From Candidatus Sodalis endolongispinus (GTDB taxonomy: Bacteria > Pseudomonadota > Gammaproteobacteria > Enterobacterales > Enterobacteriaceae), in contig NZ_JAFJYC010000001.1 of NCBI RefSeq assembly GCF_018777395.1, positions 1,178,001-1,242,000 of the forward strand: 64,000 nucleotides of DNA, read 5' to 3'. The notes under the pieces were generated by a model. The model ran no database searches. It had not been told where the DNA came from and saw nothing but the letters and a program-made list of their open reading frames with translations. Of the stretch, positions 51,858 to 62,072 are shown one piece after another. A program made the translations under genes and the position numbers. Numbering within the stretch: position 1 is the stretch's first letter; every line of letters begins with the position of its first letter.

Positions 51858-53294
51858 ATGTCAACCCTCATCCGTATCGAAGAAGACCTGCTGGGCACCC
51901 GCGAAGTGCCGGCTGACGCCTATTATGGCATTCATACCCTGCGCGCCAGCGAAAATTTCTACATCAGCAACACGCGTATCAGCGATATTCGCGAGCTGGT
52001 ACACGGCATGGTGATGGTCAAAAAAGCCGCCGCGCTGGCCAATAAGGAGCTGAAGACACTGCCGCGCAGTATTGCCGATATCATCGCCAGCGCCTGCGAT
52101 GAAGTGCTGGTCCGGGGACGCTGTATGGATCAGTTTCCGGTAGATGTATTTCAAGGCGGCGCCGGCACCTCAGTTAATATGAACACAAATGAAGTGCTGG
52201 CGAATATCGGCCTGGAATTAATGGGGCACCAGAAAGGGGAATATCAATTCCTCAATCCCAATGATCATCTTAACTTATGTCAGTCCACTAATGATGCTTA
52301 TCCCACCGGTTTTCGCCTGGCGGTATATCACGCACTTCAGCGTCTGATGGAAGCGATCGATTACTTGGGGGCGGGTTTTGAACAGAAAGCGCAGCAATTT
52401 GTCGGTATTTTGAAAATGGGCAGGACACAGCTGCAGGACGCGGTTCCCATGACACTCGGACAGGAGTTCCACGCGTTTAATGTGTTGCTAAAAGAGGAAA
52501 ACAAAAACCTGCTGCGCACCGCAGAATTGCTGCTGGAGGTGAATCTCGGCGCGACCGCCATCGGCACCCGGCTCAATACGCCGGAGGGATATCAAGCGCT
52601 GGCGGTGGAGAAACTGGCGCAGATAAGCGGTCTGCCCTGCGTCCCGGCCGAGGATTTAATCGAAGCCACCTCCGACTGCGGCGCCTATGTCATGGTCCAC
52701 AGCGCCCTGAAACGCCTGGCGGTGAAGCTATCTAAAATATGCAACGACCTGCGGCTGCTGTCCTCAGGACCGCGCGCCGGCCTCAACGAAATCAATCTGC
52801 CAGAACTGCAGGCGGGATCGTCAATTATGCCCGCCAAGGTCAACCCCGTGCTGCCGGAAGTGGTGAATCAGGTGTGCTTTAAGGTTATCGGTAACGATAC
52901 TTGCATCACCATGGCGGCGGAAGCGGGTCAGTTACAGTTGAACGTGATGGAGCCGGTCATCGGCCAGGCGATGTTCGAGTCGCTGCATATTCTTACCAAT
53001 GCCTGTTACAATTTGCAGGATAAATGCATCGGCGGCATTACCGCCAATCAGGACATCTGCGAGCAATATGTCTTTAATTCCGTCGGTATCGTGACCTATC
53101 TCAACCCGTTTATCGGCCACCACAATGGCGACATCGTCGGCAAAATCTGTGCTGAAACCGGGAAAAGCGTCCGAGAGGTCGTGATTGAGCGCGGCCTGCT
53201 TACTGCGGCGCAGTTGGACGATATTTTCTCGCTGCAAAACCTGATGTATCCAGAATACAAGGCCAGACGCTATTCCGACGACACTCCGTCCTGA
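51858..53294 (+). CDS. aspA: Aspartate ammonia-lyase
   Basis: Reversibly converts aspartate to fumarate and ammonia. 478 residues, as in E. coli. The fumarase/aspartase signature is [25 protein letters not shown] and [10 protein letters not shown] form the active site. ATG 51858 follows AAGGAAG. A TATAAT at 51748-51753 is a possible -10 box. The usual partner dcuA is missing downstream, and frdABCD is missing nearby, so the anaerobic aspartate-to-succinate route is incomplete at this locus. Confidence 0.97.
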   Translation: MSTLIRIEEDLLGTREVPADAYYGIHTLRASENFYISNTRISDIRELVHGMVMVKKAAALANKELKTLPRSIADIIASACDEVLVRGRCMDQFPVDVFQGGAGTSVNMNTNEVLANIGLELMGHQKGEYQFLNPNDHLNLCQSTNDAYPTGFRLAVYHALQRLMEAIDYLGAGFEQKAQQFVGILKMGRTQLQDAVPMTLGQEFHAFNVLLKEENKNLLRTAELLLEVNLGATAIGTRLNTPEGYQALAVEKLAQISGLPCVPAEDLIEATSDCGAYVMVHSALKRLAVKLSKICNDLRLLSSGPRAGLNEINLPELQAGSSIMPAKVNPVLPEVVNQVCFKVIGNDTCITMAAEAGQLQLNVMEPVIGQAMFESLHILTNACYNLQDKCIGGITANQDICEQYVFNSVGIVTYLNPFIGHHNGDIVGKICAETGKSVREVVIERGLLTAAQLDDIFSLQNLMYPEYKARRYSDDTPS

Positions 53295-53363
53295 CCCTGC
53301 ACTGTCGCCGGCGGCGCGAACAGGCTATACTGCCCGCCGGCGTTTTCCACACGAGGGGTGATA

Positions 53364-53732
53364 ATGGCAGATAACCCAGAGGGCAAACCGGGCGGCGACC
53401 ACCTACAGCCCGAGAAACCGGGGTGGTGTCTCATCCTTTGCACCGCGCCCGATGACGCCTGCGCCTGCGTCATCGCCCGGCGCCTGCTGGCCGGCAAACT
53501 CGCCGCCTGCGTCACCCTGTTGCCCGGCGCCACATCGTTTTATCACTGGCAGGGCGCGCTCGAACAGCAGGCCGAAGTTCAATTGCTTATCAAAAGCCAC
53601 GCGACCCTGCAGCAGACAGTGTTTGCGCAAATTAAAGCCCATCATCCCTATCAAACCCCGGAGTTATTGGTCCTGCCCGTTACCGGCGGCGATCCCGATT
53701 ATCTATCATGGCTCAACGACGCTTTACGCTGA
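53364..53732 (+). CDS. cutA: Divalent-ion tolerance protein CutA
   Basis: Trimeric small protein linked to copper tolerance and, in E. coli, thought to act with DsbD. ATG 53364 gives 122 residues; a GTG at 53358 is a second candidate, and GAGGGG lies upstream. Family motifs are [48 protein letters not shown] and [12 protein letters not shown]. Its 3' end overlaps the dsbD start by 25 bp. Intact. Confidence 0.94.
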   Translation: MADNPEGKPGGDHLQPEKPGWCLILCTAPDDACACVIARRLLAGKLAACVTLLPGATSFYHWQGALEQQAEVQLLIKSHATLQQTVFAQIKAHHPYQTPELLVLPVTGGDPDYLSWLNDALR

Positions 53733-55482
53733 TATTGCTGGCATGGCTAACGTGCCTGCTGCCGCTACTGCCTTCCCATGCCGCCTTATTCGGCAATTCT
53801 CATGGCAACCAGTTCATTCCTGCGGAACAAGCGTTCCGCTTCGATTTCCGCCAGCAGGGGGCGCAACTGAGGCTGAGCTGGGATATCCATCCCGGCTATT
53901 ATTTGTACCGCCAGCAAGTCCAGCTTGAGCCGGTTAATGCTACCCTCGGCGCCTTCACGCTGCCTGCCGGTAGCCGCCACCATGACGAATTTTACGGCGA
54001 TGTGGCGATTTACCGCGATGAGCTGCTCATAACGTTGCCGCTGACGCAGGCCCAAAACCACAGCCAGCTTCGCGTCAGCTGGCAAGGCTGCGCCGAAGCC
54101 GGCTTTTGCTACCCGCCAGAAACCCAGGTCATTCCCTTGTCGGCCATAGCCGCGACACCCCCAGGCGGGGCAGGGACAGGTAGCGTAGACCTTATCCCGG
54201 CACCCTCACCCACCGCCGGCCCGGGCATAATCACCCCGGCGCCCCCGCCCCAAAGCAACAAAGTGCCGTTCTCCCCGCTGTGGGCGCTGCTTATCGGTAT
54301 CGGCATCGCCTTTACGCCCTGCGTGCTGCCGATGTATCCGCTGATTTCCGCGGTGATCCTCGGTGACCGGCGACAGCTAAGCACCCCCCGGGTACTGTTG
54401 TTGGCGTTGGTCTACGTGATGGGAATGGCCATCACCTATACACTGTTGGTGGTCGCGGTAGCCGCCGACGGCCTGCAATCTCAGGCGGCGCTGCAACAGC
54501 CCGCCCTGCTGATCGAGCTTGCCATGCTGTTTATCCTGCTGGCATTGTCGATGTTCGGCGTCTTCACCCTGCAATTACCTCCGGCGCTTCAGACCCGTCT
54601 GGCGCTGTGGAGCAACCGCCAGCGTCAAGGCACCCTGCCCGGCGTCTTTATTATGGGCGCACTGGCGGGTCTGTTTTCTTCCCCCTGCACTACCGCGCCG
54701 CTAAGCGCCATTTTGCTCTACATCGCCCAGAGCGGTAATCTCTGGTTTGGCGGTTTCACCCTGTGGCTGTATGCGGTAGGGATGGGTATCCCATTGATAT
54801 TGGTCGCGCTGTTCGGCCATCGGCTGCTTCCCAAGAGTGGTCCCTGGATGCAGCTGGTCAAACAGGGATTCGGCTTCGTAATTCTGGCGCTGCCGGTGTT
54901 CTCTTGCTGGAGCGCATCCTGGGGGATAGCTGGGGCACGCGGCTCTGGAGACTGCTGGGCGTCGCATTTTTCGGCTGGGCTTTCCTGCTGTGCCTGCAGG
55001 CACGCTGGCGCGGCGCCCGGTGGTTGGCGTTGCTCCTGTTGGGCCTGACCCTGATAAGCGCGCGGCCGCTGCAGGATTGGCTTTGGGTGGCACCGGCCAG
55101 CACGGCGTCAGCCACCGACGCCGCACCGCAGTTTCAGCCGGTGCAAACGTTAGCGCAAATCACGCAGGCACTTAACGCCGCCCCCGGCAAGCCGGTGATG
55201 CTGGATCTGTACGCCGACTGGTGCGTGGCCTGTAAGGAGTTTGATAAATACACCTTTCGCGATTCCGCCGTGGTCGAACAAATGAACCGCCTGACGCTGC
55301 TGCAGGCGGATGTCAGCGCCAATGCACCGGCGCAAAAAATGCTGCTTAGCCAACTGCGTGTGATGGGTCTGCCAACCATTTTGTTTTTCGACAGCCGCGG
55401 CAACGAAATTCCAGGCTCGCGAGTAGCCGGTTTTATGAACGCGGCGGAATTTGCGCAACATTTGCGGAAACTGTCCCCGTGA
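53708..55482 (+). pseudogene. dsbD: Thiol:disulfide interchange protein DsbD, frameshifted
   Basis: Inner membrane protein that passes electrons from thioredoxin to periplasmic DsbC/DsbG/CcmG. From ATG 53708: signal peptide, alpha domain with [11 protein letters not shown], and membrane domain with [16 protein letters not shown] and [16 protein letters not shown], up to VILALPVF. Near 54900 the frame breaks; a two-base TC expansion fits best (TTCTCTTG for TTCTTG). The rest, from [15 protein letters not shown] through the gamma thioredoxin domain [14 protein letters not shown] to LRKLSP, lies in another frame. All cysteine pairs survive, so the lesion is young. Confidence 0.92.
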
Positions 55483-55525
55483 GCAACACTCAGGCAAGGC
55501 AACCGCCGGTTAACCAGGAGGAAAT

Positions 55526-56101
55526 GTGCAACGAGAACACATACGCGATCGGGCGTTGAGCCTGCTTGAGCAACGCGGTTTCGCGCGGGTTTCATTGCCG
55601 ATGCTGGCCGACGAACTGACATTGACGCTGCCACAGTTGAGCGCTTATTGGCCGGATCGGGAAGCGTTACATCATGATTGCCTGCAGTATCATGCCGGCT
55701 AGGTCGATGAATGGCGTAGCCGCGTACTGCAGGATAAGGCGATGGATGCACAGCAAAAACCGTTGGCGCGCTATCGTATTTTGACAGAGCAGGTTGAGCA
55801 ACAGCGTTACCTAGGCTGCCTGTTTATCGCCGCCTGCAGCTTTTATCCCGAAACAACGCACCCGATCCATCAGTTGGCCGAACGGCAAAAACAGGCTTCT
55901 TACCGCTATACCCGGGCGCTACTGGTGGAGCTGGAGGCTGACGATCCGACCATGGTCGCCCAGCAGATGGAGCTGGTGCTTGAAGGGTGCTTGAGTAAAC
56001 TGCTGGTCAAACACAACGCCCAGGATGTGGCGGTTGCGCGTCGCTTGGCGGAGGATATTCTGCGTTTGGCGCTGTGCCGTAAAAACGGCGCCCTAAGCTG
56101 A
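55526..56101 (+). pseudogene. yjdC: TetR-family regulator YjdC, in-frame amber codon
   Basis: TetR-family DNA-binding protein, 191 residues in E. coli. GTG 55526 follows a strong AGGAGGAA site and gives the HTH-containing N-terminus (ALSLLEQRGFARVSLPMLAD). It stops at TAG 55700-55702 (QYHAG*VDEWRS), where E. coli has Gln (CAG to TAG). The frame then continues to the normal end through CLFIAACSFYPETTHPIHQL and MELVLEGCLSKLLV. Only the DNA-binding domain would be made. Confidence 0.9.
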
Positions 56102-56207
56102 ATTTTCCGCATTTTGTCTGAAAACTCAGCAATTGGCGGCGGTTTCGCTTATTTCCAGGATAAACCCGTTGACGAAAACGAGCCAATACGGTTTAATGCG
56201 GCCCGTT

Positions 56208-56283
56208 GCCCGGATAGCTCAGTCGGTAGAGCAGGGGATTGAAAATCCCCGTGTCCTTGGTTCGATTCCGAGTCCGGGCACCA
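56208..56283 (+). tRNA. tRNA-Phe (anticodon GAA)
   Basis: 76-nt cloverleaf with encoded CCA: GCCCGGATAGCTCAG at the start, anticodon loop TTGAAAA, T arm GGTTCGATTCC and a perfect acceptor stem with TCCGGGC. Position after dsbD-yjdC matches E. coli pheU. The adjacent integrase remnant marks it as an island attachment site. Confidence 0.97.
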
Positions 56284-56296
56284 ACCATTCAGAAAC

Positions 56297-56319
56297 GGAC
56301 GCCCTTTGGCGTCCTTTTT
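56297..56319 (+). terminator. Terminator after tRNA-Phe
   Basis: GGACGCCCTTTGGCGTCC hairpin followed by TTTTT, 14 bp downstream of the tRNA. Confidence 0.9.
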
Positions 56320-56468
56320 GCTTTATAAAGTCAACAAGTTATCCCGTTCTTCATGTTAACTACTGTTCATTGAAATACACTGGCAGCCACCACTTTTTGT
56401 TGGTAAAAAAGTTGGTAAACTCAGTTCGATGAGTTTTTTACCAACATTTACAGCACTGGAGGCCCGCC

Positions 56469-57257
56469 ATGCGCTTGACTGATATTGTAGTAAAAAACGC
56501 CAAGCCTTCCGAAAAACCAACTAAAATTTCCGATGGCAAGGGGCTGTATCTGCTTGTGCATCCGAATGGGTCAAAGTATTGGCAAGCGGCTTATCGTTTT
56601 GATGGTAAGCAGAAAGTGTTTTCTATAATCACCTACTCTACCGTATCACTCGCAGAAGCTCGTACAAGCCTCTTGGAGATGAAATCTCTGTTAGCCAGTG
56701 GTATCGACCCACTTCAACAAAAAAGGCTGTAAAGGCTGAAGAGCGCGGAGATTTTACATTTGAGGCCGTAGCGCTTGATTGGCATAAGAAAATGTCTGTT
56801 AGTGAGCGGTGTATACCTCAACACAGCGAACGGATTTTAAACATCCACATCAATCATCTTATCCCGGCTCTTGGTTCAAAAGATATTACGAAGTTAACCA
56901 CTCGTGATCTGCTTCTTCCTCTTCGTAAAATTGAGGGCAAAGGCCAACATGAAACAGCTTCACACCTGAAACAACGTATTACAGCTATCATGCGTTATGC
57001 TGTTCAGGAAGATATGATTGCTCAAACCCCAGCTCATGAACTTGGCGGAACATTAATCACGCCTAAGCGGACTCATTATCCCGCTCTTGAACTTGAGAAA
57101 ATACCCGATCAATTAAGCCGCATAAATGCTTACAAAGGCCGCAAACTCACTGTATTAGCTTTAAAGCTATCTATGCTTGTATTCATTCGTTCAAGTGAAC
57201 TAGGCTTCGCCCGTTGGTCTGAAATGGATTTTGAAGATCAACTTTGGATCATTCCGC
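56469..57257 (+). pseudogene. P4-type integrase, frameshifted and cut by IS
   Basis: Tyrosine recombinase of the P4/CP4 type that uses tRNA genes as attachment sites. The N-terminal DUF4102-like domain reads MRLTDIVVKNAKPSEKPTK to GIDPLQQKR, then the frame stops. The A run at 56719-56724 has six As where seven restore KKAVKAEERGDFTFEAVALD. The core-binding and first catalytic segments follow (RSSELGFARWSEMDFED, holding the first catalytic Arg). The IS at 57258 removes the HxxR and Tyr region. AT-richer than flanking genes. Dead element. Confidence 0.9.
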
Positions 57258-57299
57258 TGATCTTGCCCCGCCATCTCCGTACAGCTTTTGTATCTTAAG

Positions 57300-58076
57300 T
57301 TAACGAAGCCCGCTGCCGCCGGTATTCTCTCGGAGAGTGATATAGTCTTCCTTCATCGTCTTCACGAACCGTTCGGCCATGCCATTGCTCTGCGGGCTGC
57401 TCACCGCTGTTGTGCAGGGCTCCAGATCCAGTTCTCTGGCGAACCTCTGCGTTTCATGCGCGGTATACGCTGAACCGTTGTCCGTCAACCACTGCACCGC
57501 TGTATCGGGTAACCTGTCGCCGAAGCGCTTTTCTACCGACCTCAGCATCACATCCTGCACGGTCGAACTGTCGTAGCCTACAGTGCTCGCAGCCCAGTCT
57601 ATGGCCTCTCTGTCGCAGCAGTCCAGTGCGAACGTGACCCGCAGTTTTTCACCGTTGTCGCAGCCGAACTCGAAGCCATCTGAACACCAGCGCATATCGC
57701 TTTCTGCCACCGCGATCCTGCCCTTATGCTCACGCCTCGGCCGCTCTGGTTTTCAATGTAATAACAGCAGGTTATGCTCACACATGATCCTGTAAAGTCG
57801 TTTCGCATTTACCGGCGTCAGTCCCTCTGCGCGACGTTGTTTACACAGGATGCCCCACACCCGCCGATAGCCGTAGCTGGGCATATCGCTGATGATGTCG
57901 AGGATGTCCGACAGTATTTCAGCGTCTGCTTCGTCATTACGCCGGTTACAGCGCCTGTCCTGCCAGTCGGCAGAACGCTTAATCCGCAGTGACAGCGGCG
58001 CACGCGACCCGCTCATGGCGCGGCTGACCTGTGCTATTCCCCGGCCTTTGGCAACAAGGGCGCGTGCGCTATCCAT
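57300..58076 (-). pseudogene. IS2-like OrfB, TGA plus 100-bp deletion
   Basis: Catalytic-domain frame with the same TGA after LLLLH as the other copies (near 57753). After MKEDYI the 100-bp deletion shifts the frame to [12 protein letters not shown] and a stop. The Glu region ([11 protein letters not shown]) remains but the C-terminus is lost, so the copy cannot act alone. Confidence 0.88.
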
Positions 58077-58420
58077 TTTCGTGACTGGCCGTACTCCACG
58101 GCTTCTTTTAGGATCTCAACCTCCATCGTCTTCTTACCCAGAAGGCGCTGGAGCTCCCGGACCTGCTTCAATGCAGCTGCAAGCTCAGAGGCAGGAACAA
58201 CGTCCTCCCCGGCGGTGAGGCTGCCTTCCTGATATTGCTTTTTCCACTTAAACAGCAGGCTGGGCTGGATACCGTGCAGTCGTGCGAGATGGGAGACATT
58301 CATGCCGGGCTCCATCCTCTGCTGAATAATGGCCATTTTTTCCTGAGGAGTTTTACGTTTACGGACTTCTTGACCTAACGGGATCCCGGTCATATCAAAA
58401 TTGGCGTTAGTGTTAGACAT
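58034..58420 (-). CDS. IS2-like transposase OrfA
   Basis: 128-residue OrfA, identical to the copy at 35927 except for Pro in place of Leu near residue 14. Helix-turn-helix and zipper are intact. Confidence 0.88.
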   Translation of the reverse strand: MSNTNANFDMTGIPLGQEVRKRKTPQEKMAIIQQRMEPGMNVSHLARLHGIQPSLLFKWKKQYQEGSLTAGEDVVPASELAAALKQVRELQRLLGKKTMEVEILKEAVEYGQSRKWIAHAPLLPKAGE

Positions 58421-58485
58421 ATATTCAAGCCTATCTCTTATCTGGAGATACAGCTACTGTCTGGTGTTTCAGGGGGATAAATCAC

Positions 58486-58707
58486 TGGAAGACTCAAGGC
58501 TATGGCGCGGCGTTTGGCCTGGAGCAATACAGCATCATTGATAGCCTGGCTCATTCGATAGCAGGAAGAATGGTTATTTCAGTTAATGATATCCCAGAAA
58601 TGAGAAGCATCTTCAAAAACCTTCATATCGACGTTGTTGACCTAAAATACTCATTAGGCAACAGCTCTCATAGCAGACGCGAGTTGATCATTCGCAATTT
58701 CGCCTGA
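58486..58707 (+). pseudogene. Phage-type DNA adenine methylase, C-terminal fragment
   Basis: 73 codons with no start, beginning at the IS border: WKTQGYGAAFGLEQYSIIDS, then GRMVISVNDIPEMRSIF and SSHSRRELIIRNFA. This is the C-terminal region of a D12-class (Dam-like) N6-adenine methyltransferase as found in prophages; the catalytic DPPY part is missing. Best read as the far end of the phage or island whose integrase lies on the other side of the IS. Confidence 0.75.
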
Positions 58708-58715
58708 TTTCCTTT

Positions 58716-58785
58716 TTGCAAACAATTCTGGACTGTCCAAAATGGTTACTTTTTAGGGTTTAAAGGAGTCCAGAATTGCTTGCAA
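58716..58785. repeat. 19-bp inverted repeat near the metB break
   Basis: Left arm TTGCAAACAATTCTGGACT (58716-58734) and right arm AGTCCAGAATTGCTTGCAA (58767-58785) pair at 18 of 19 positions, with a 32-bp spacer. The word GTCCAAAAT follows the left arm and recurs at about 58790. It could be a terminator-like structure or the end of a lost mobile element. Confidence 0.7.
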
Positions 58786-58786
58786 A

Positions 58787-59800
58787 TTAGTCCAAAATAT
58801 TTTGCATCGCTACACCCCCCAGCGACTCGGCCAGAGTAAAGAGCGTCAACGCGGCCAGGAATCGGCGCAGCGTGGTTTCGTCGCCGTCCAGTTCAAAACT
58901 GAGCGTCGCGCCAAAGCCGCTTTGCTGACGACAGGCAATTTCGTGCCCGGGATTCTCCGGCAGGCCAGGATAATACAACTTTTTCACCTGCGGATGTTGC
59001 TGTAAATACGCGACGATAGCTTGGGCGTTACTCTGCTGTTGCCGTATGCGCGGCGTCAGGGTACGTATCCCACGCAGCAGCAAATAGCTGTCGAATGCGC
59101 TGCCGGTCACGCCTATATTGTTGCCCCACCAGGCAAGTTCGATGGCTATTTCCGCCTCGCTGGCAATCACCGCGCCCGCGACCACATCGGAATGCCCGTT
59201 GAGATATTTGGTGCAGGAACGCACGACCAGATCGGCGCCCAGCGCCAGCGGCTGCTGCAGCGCCGGACTCATAAAGGTGTTGTCCACCACGCACAAGGCG
59301 CCCGCTTTATGCGCTTCACCACAGATGGCGGCAATATCCACCACCCGCAGCAGCGGATTACTGGGCGTTTCTATCAACACCAGCTTTGGCTTGGCGGCCA
59401 GTGCCTGAGCCAGTGCTTGCGGATCCGCCTGATCAACGAACTGTACCCGATAGGCACCCCGTTTGCTCAGGATATCGAACAGCCGGTAGCTGCCGCCATA
59501 GCAATCATGCGGCGCCACCAACAGATCGCCGGGCTTGAGAAAAACCGTACACACCAGATGAATAGCCGACATACCGCTGCTGGTCATCACCGCGCCCGCA
59601 CCGCCCTCCAGTTCCGCCAGCGCCCGCTGCACGACATCCCGCGTCGGGTTGCCGCGTCGCGAGTAGTCGTGTACACGCGGCTGGTTGAAATCGATGAAAT
59701 TATAGGTACTTGAGAGGGTAATCGGCGGAACGACACAACCGAATTGCTCGTCGTTATTCAACCCGCTGCGAACTGCGATGGTGGCCTGCTTGCGCGTCAT
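58787..59800 (-). pseudogene. metB: Cystathionine gamma-synthase, 3' truncated
   Basis: PLP enzyme joining O-succinylhomoserine and cysteine in methionine synthesis. ATG 59800 (MTRKQATIAVRSG) aligns with the E. coli start. The PLP lysine region SCTKYLNGHSDVVAG is present and the body is well conserved to LFTLAESLGGV. There homology ends abruptly (about 58812) and seven unrelated codons precede a stop. About 45 C-terminal residues are missing from a 386-residue family. metL, normally downstream, is absent. Probably non-functional. Confidence 0.88.
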
Positions 59801-59857
59801 GGTGTCGCATCCTGACAAATGCTAAAAGTGAGGTGGAAGAGTATACCGCGCAAAGAT

Positions 59858-59897
59858 AGACGTCAATACATCTAAACTTCTTTACGTATAGATTGAG
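59858..59897. promoter_or_regulatory. Met-box array (MetJ operator)
   Basis: Successive 8-bp units resembling the met box AGACGTCT: AGACGTCA, ATACATCT, AAACTTCT, TTACGTAT, AGATTGAG. They lie in the metB-metJ divergent intergenic region, as in E. coli. Confidence 0.82.
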
Positions 59898-60116
59898 CCC
59901 AGCAACAATAACCGCTAAAATTACGCTGATTTGAAATGTTAAAACCCAATCCTCATGTTGTAACGCAGGCGAACGTCGGGGTCGAGGGCGAAATGATAGG
60001 AAATGGTGATAAACAGCAAATTTAGCCGGCATTAAGTAGAGCGTTTCCCGCATATACGGCATAATTAGCGAACTTTCTGCAATTTATATTCATTCGTTGA
60101 GACATTAAGGTATCCC

Positions 60117-60434
60117 ATGGCGGAATGGAAAGGTGAGTATGTCAGCCCTTATGCTGAACATGGTAAAAAAAGTGAACAGGTCAAAAAGATTACGGTATCC
60201 ATTCCGCTGAAGGTTCTCAAGATTCTGACCGACGAAAGAACCCGGCGCCAGGTGAACAATCTGCGCCATGCCACCAACAGCGAGCTGCTGTGTGAAGCGT
60301 TTTTGCACGCCTTCACCGGCCAACCGCTGCCGGACGATCACGATCTGCGCAAAGAGCGAAACGATGAAATCCCGGAAGTGGCTAAAGACATGATGCGGGA
60401 AATGGGGATCGATCCCGATACGTGGGAATATTAA
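60117..60434 (+). CDS. metJ: Methionine repressor MetJ
   Basis: Ribbon-helix-helix repressor using S-adenosylmethionine as co-repressor. 105 residues, as in E. coli. The DNA-binding strand [20 protein letters not shown] and helix [20 protein letters not shown] are intact, and the C-terminus ends [12 protein letters not shown] 60117 is clear. It is divergent from truncated metB with met boxes between. Kept intact although its neighbour gene is broken, so it may still control met genes elsewhere. Confidence 0.97.
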   Translation: MAEWKGEYVSPYAEHGKKSEQVKKITVSIPLKVLKILTDERTRRQVNNLRHATNSELLCEAFLHAFTGQPLPDDHDLRKERNDEIPEVAKDMMREMGIDPDTWEY

Positions 60435-60948
60435 CATCCCGCAAATCAACCGGGGCGTCGTGACGCTCCGCACCGCCACCGCTCATTAATCCGTCAATGT
60501 CAGGGCTCCTGGCGCCGTTATCCCCCCTGCACTGCGGGTATAGCGCGTGACTCAGCGCTAACCTGGGCCAGGAACATGACAATCCGCATGCCAAGCCTTT
60601 GCCGAAAAAAGAGACAAACCCTGTTCAAGTGGCTTTCCCGGCTTGTCAATCGTGCGCGCCTCGCTGCATCGCCGGTAGCGGGCGCTTAGGATAAACGGGC
60701 TGAACCCGCGGCATAAGCAAAGCCGGGTAAGATGGGCAGATTTGTTCCGTAAACGGGTGATAGGAGAAGCCCTGAGCGCGCGCTTCTGTCATGCATTTAT
60801 GCAAAATAAAGCTATGCACAATTTGCCCAGCGCCGTTCGGCATGTTCGCTTTCAGGGTTTTCTTCCCCTCTGCTTTGGCGGTGTTGAAAAGGAAGAGGGC
60901 TGCGTTCTGGTTCGCGATTGTAAGAACAAAGCCCCTCAGAATGTCTCG
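60435..60948. other. Intergenic region without a supported gene
   Basis: About 510 bases between metJ and the effector pseudogene. In E. coli rpmE lies beyond metJ; none is seen here. A plus-strand frame through 60742-61152 exists but its second half is the mirror of the pentapeptide repeats and is not believed. Confidence 0.4.
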
Positions 60949-62072
60949 CTACATTTTAACACCAACCAGCTTGGCTTTACTGATGTCAACGGCAATGAGG
61001 TTTATTTGAGTCAAGTCACAAAAAGACAGATCGACGCCGCGCAAATCAGCGCCCTCGAGATTGCTACCGCCAAGCTTAGCGAAGGTCAGATCGGCATCAA
61101 TAAGCTCGGCATCAGCCAGATCCGCTTCAGTCAGATTAACTGGCATGGGTGAGGTCAGCACCGTTTAGCTGTGCCCAAAATAAATCAGCTTCCGTCAGAT
61201 TTGCGTGCATCATATCAGCACCAACCAGGTTAGCATGACTCAGATTGGCCTTGATAAGAGTAGCATTGGAAAGATCAGCACCCTTTAGCCGCGCTCTGAA
61301 CAAATTGGCTTCCGACAGATTAGCACCAACCAGTTCGGCGTCGTTCAGAATAGCATCCGTCAGCTCAGCTTTAAGCAGCGTCGCGTTGGTCAGATCGGTC
61401 TTGGTCAAATCAGCACGGGAAAAATCAGCCCTGGTCAAATTAGCACCGGTCAGGTCAGCATTGATGAGGTCAGCACGCATCAGGGTGGCGCCCGCCAAAA
61501 TGGCGTCTTCCAGGGTGGGCACCGGCCAAATTGGTACGGGAAAGATTCGCGTGGGACAGATCAGCACCGGACAGGTCTAAACCGGCCAGATATTCGCGCG
61601 CCAGATTCGTTCCGATCAGTTTCATCTTACCTTGTTCAGTCAAGATAACGGGGTCCTGAGGTAGTTGAAATTGGTTCCTCAGCATTAATGTCCGGCAGAC
61701 ATCATGATAGGTCTTGAGAGCAATTTTATGACTGACAGCATGTCCGCCATCACCAACTTCCGCCGTCACCTTTTTCTCATCGCTATCCATTGATGTAAGT
61801 TTGAACGATACTTTATAGCCGCTGACATCATGTAAAATGATATCCCGCGGCTCGGTTATATCTGTTCCATTTAACGCTTCCACCATTTTGTCCATCATGA
61901 CGGTGTATAAATTTTTCTTTTCACGCCTTATACCGCCAAAGGTCAAAATATCTAATACATTCTCGAGGATACCTGTCGGCGACATGTCATCTTTCATGGC
62001 ATGAGATGAGCCGGTGCCCGCGGCGCGGGCAAAATCCAAGGTACTATTAATGGAGGTATGCGTTGTAATCAT
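60949..62072 (-). pseudogene. PipB/PipB2-like pentapeptide-repeat effector, two frameshifts
   Basis: Resembles Salmonella type III effector PipB2. The N-terminal domain from ATG 62072 shows MSPTGILENVLDILTFGGIR, later IILHDVSGYKVSFKL, and LMLRNQFQLPQDPVILTEQG. Pentapeptide repeats of A(D/N)LxX form follow (LDLSGADLSHANLSRTNLAG). One extra C near 61517-61519 shifts the frame; repeats resume ATLEDAILAGATLMRADL. A second shift near 61140 (four extra bases fits best) splits off the last 13 repeats, ending at 60949. The kinesin-linked LFNEF tail of PipB2 is absent. Not functional as it stands. Confidence 0.82.

Larger units (their letters stand above)
57258..58484 (-). mobile_element. IS2-like insertion sequence with 100-bp internal deletion
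   Basis: Second near-identical copy, 1227 bp, in opposite orientation to the one at 35863. Both ends are present. orfB has lost exactly 100 bp between two ATATC words (GACTATATC joined to ACTCTCCG), removing the C-terminal part of the catalytic domain, including about 33 codons. It also has the shared TGA. It lies between the integrase and methylase remnants; those flanks are different genes, so a larger deletion accompanied insertion. Confidence 0.92.

Noticed and set aside
58787..59800. metB as a complete gene
   Set aside because: The frame looks tidy, with start and stop, but homology stops about 45 residues before the family end and is replaced by unrelated codons.
60742..61152. Plus-strand open frame overlapping the effector
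   Set aside because: Its second half is the complement of pentapeptide-repeat codons, whose periodicity leaves the other strand open. No independent similarity or convincing start was seen.
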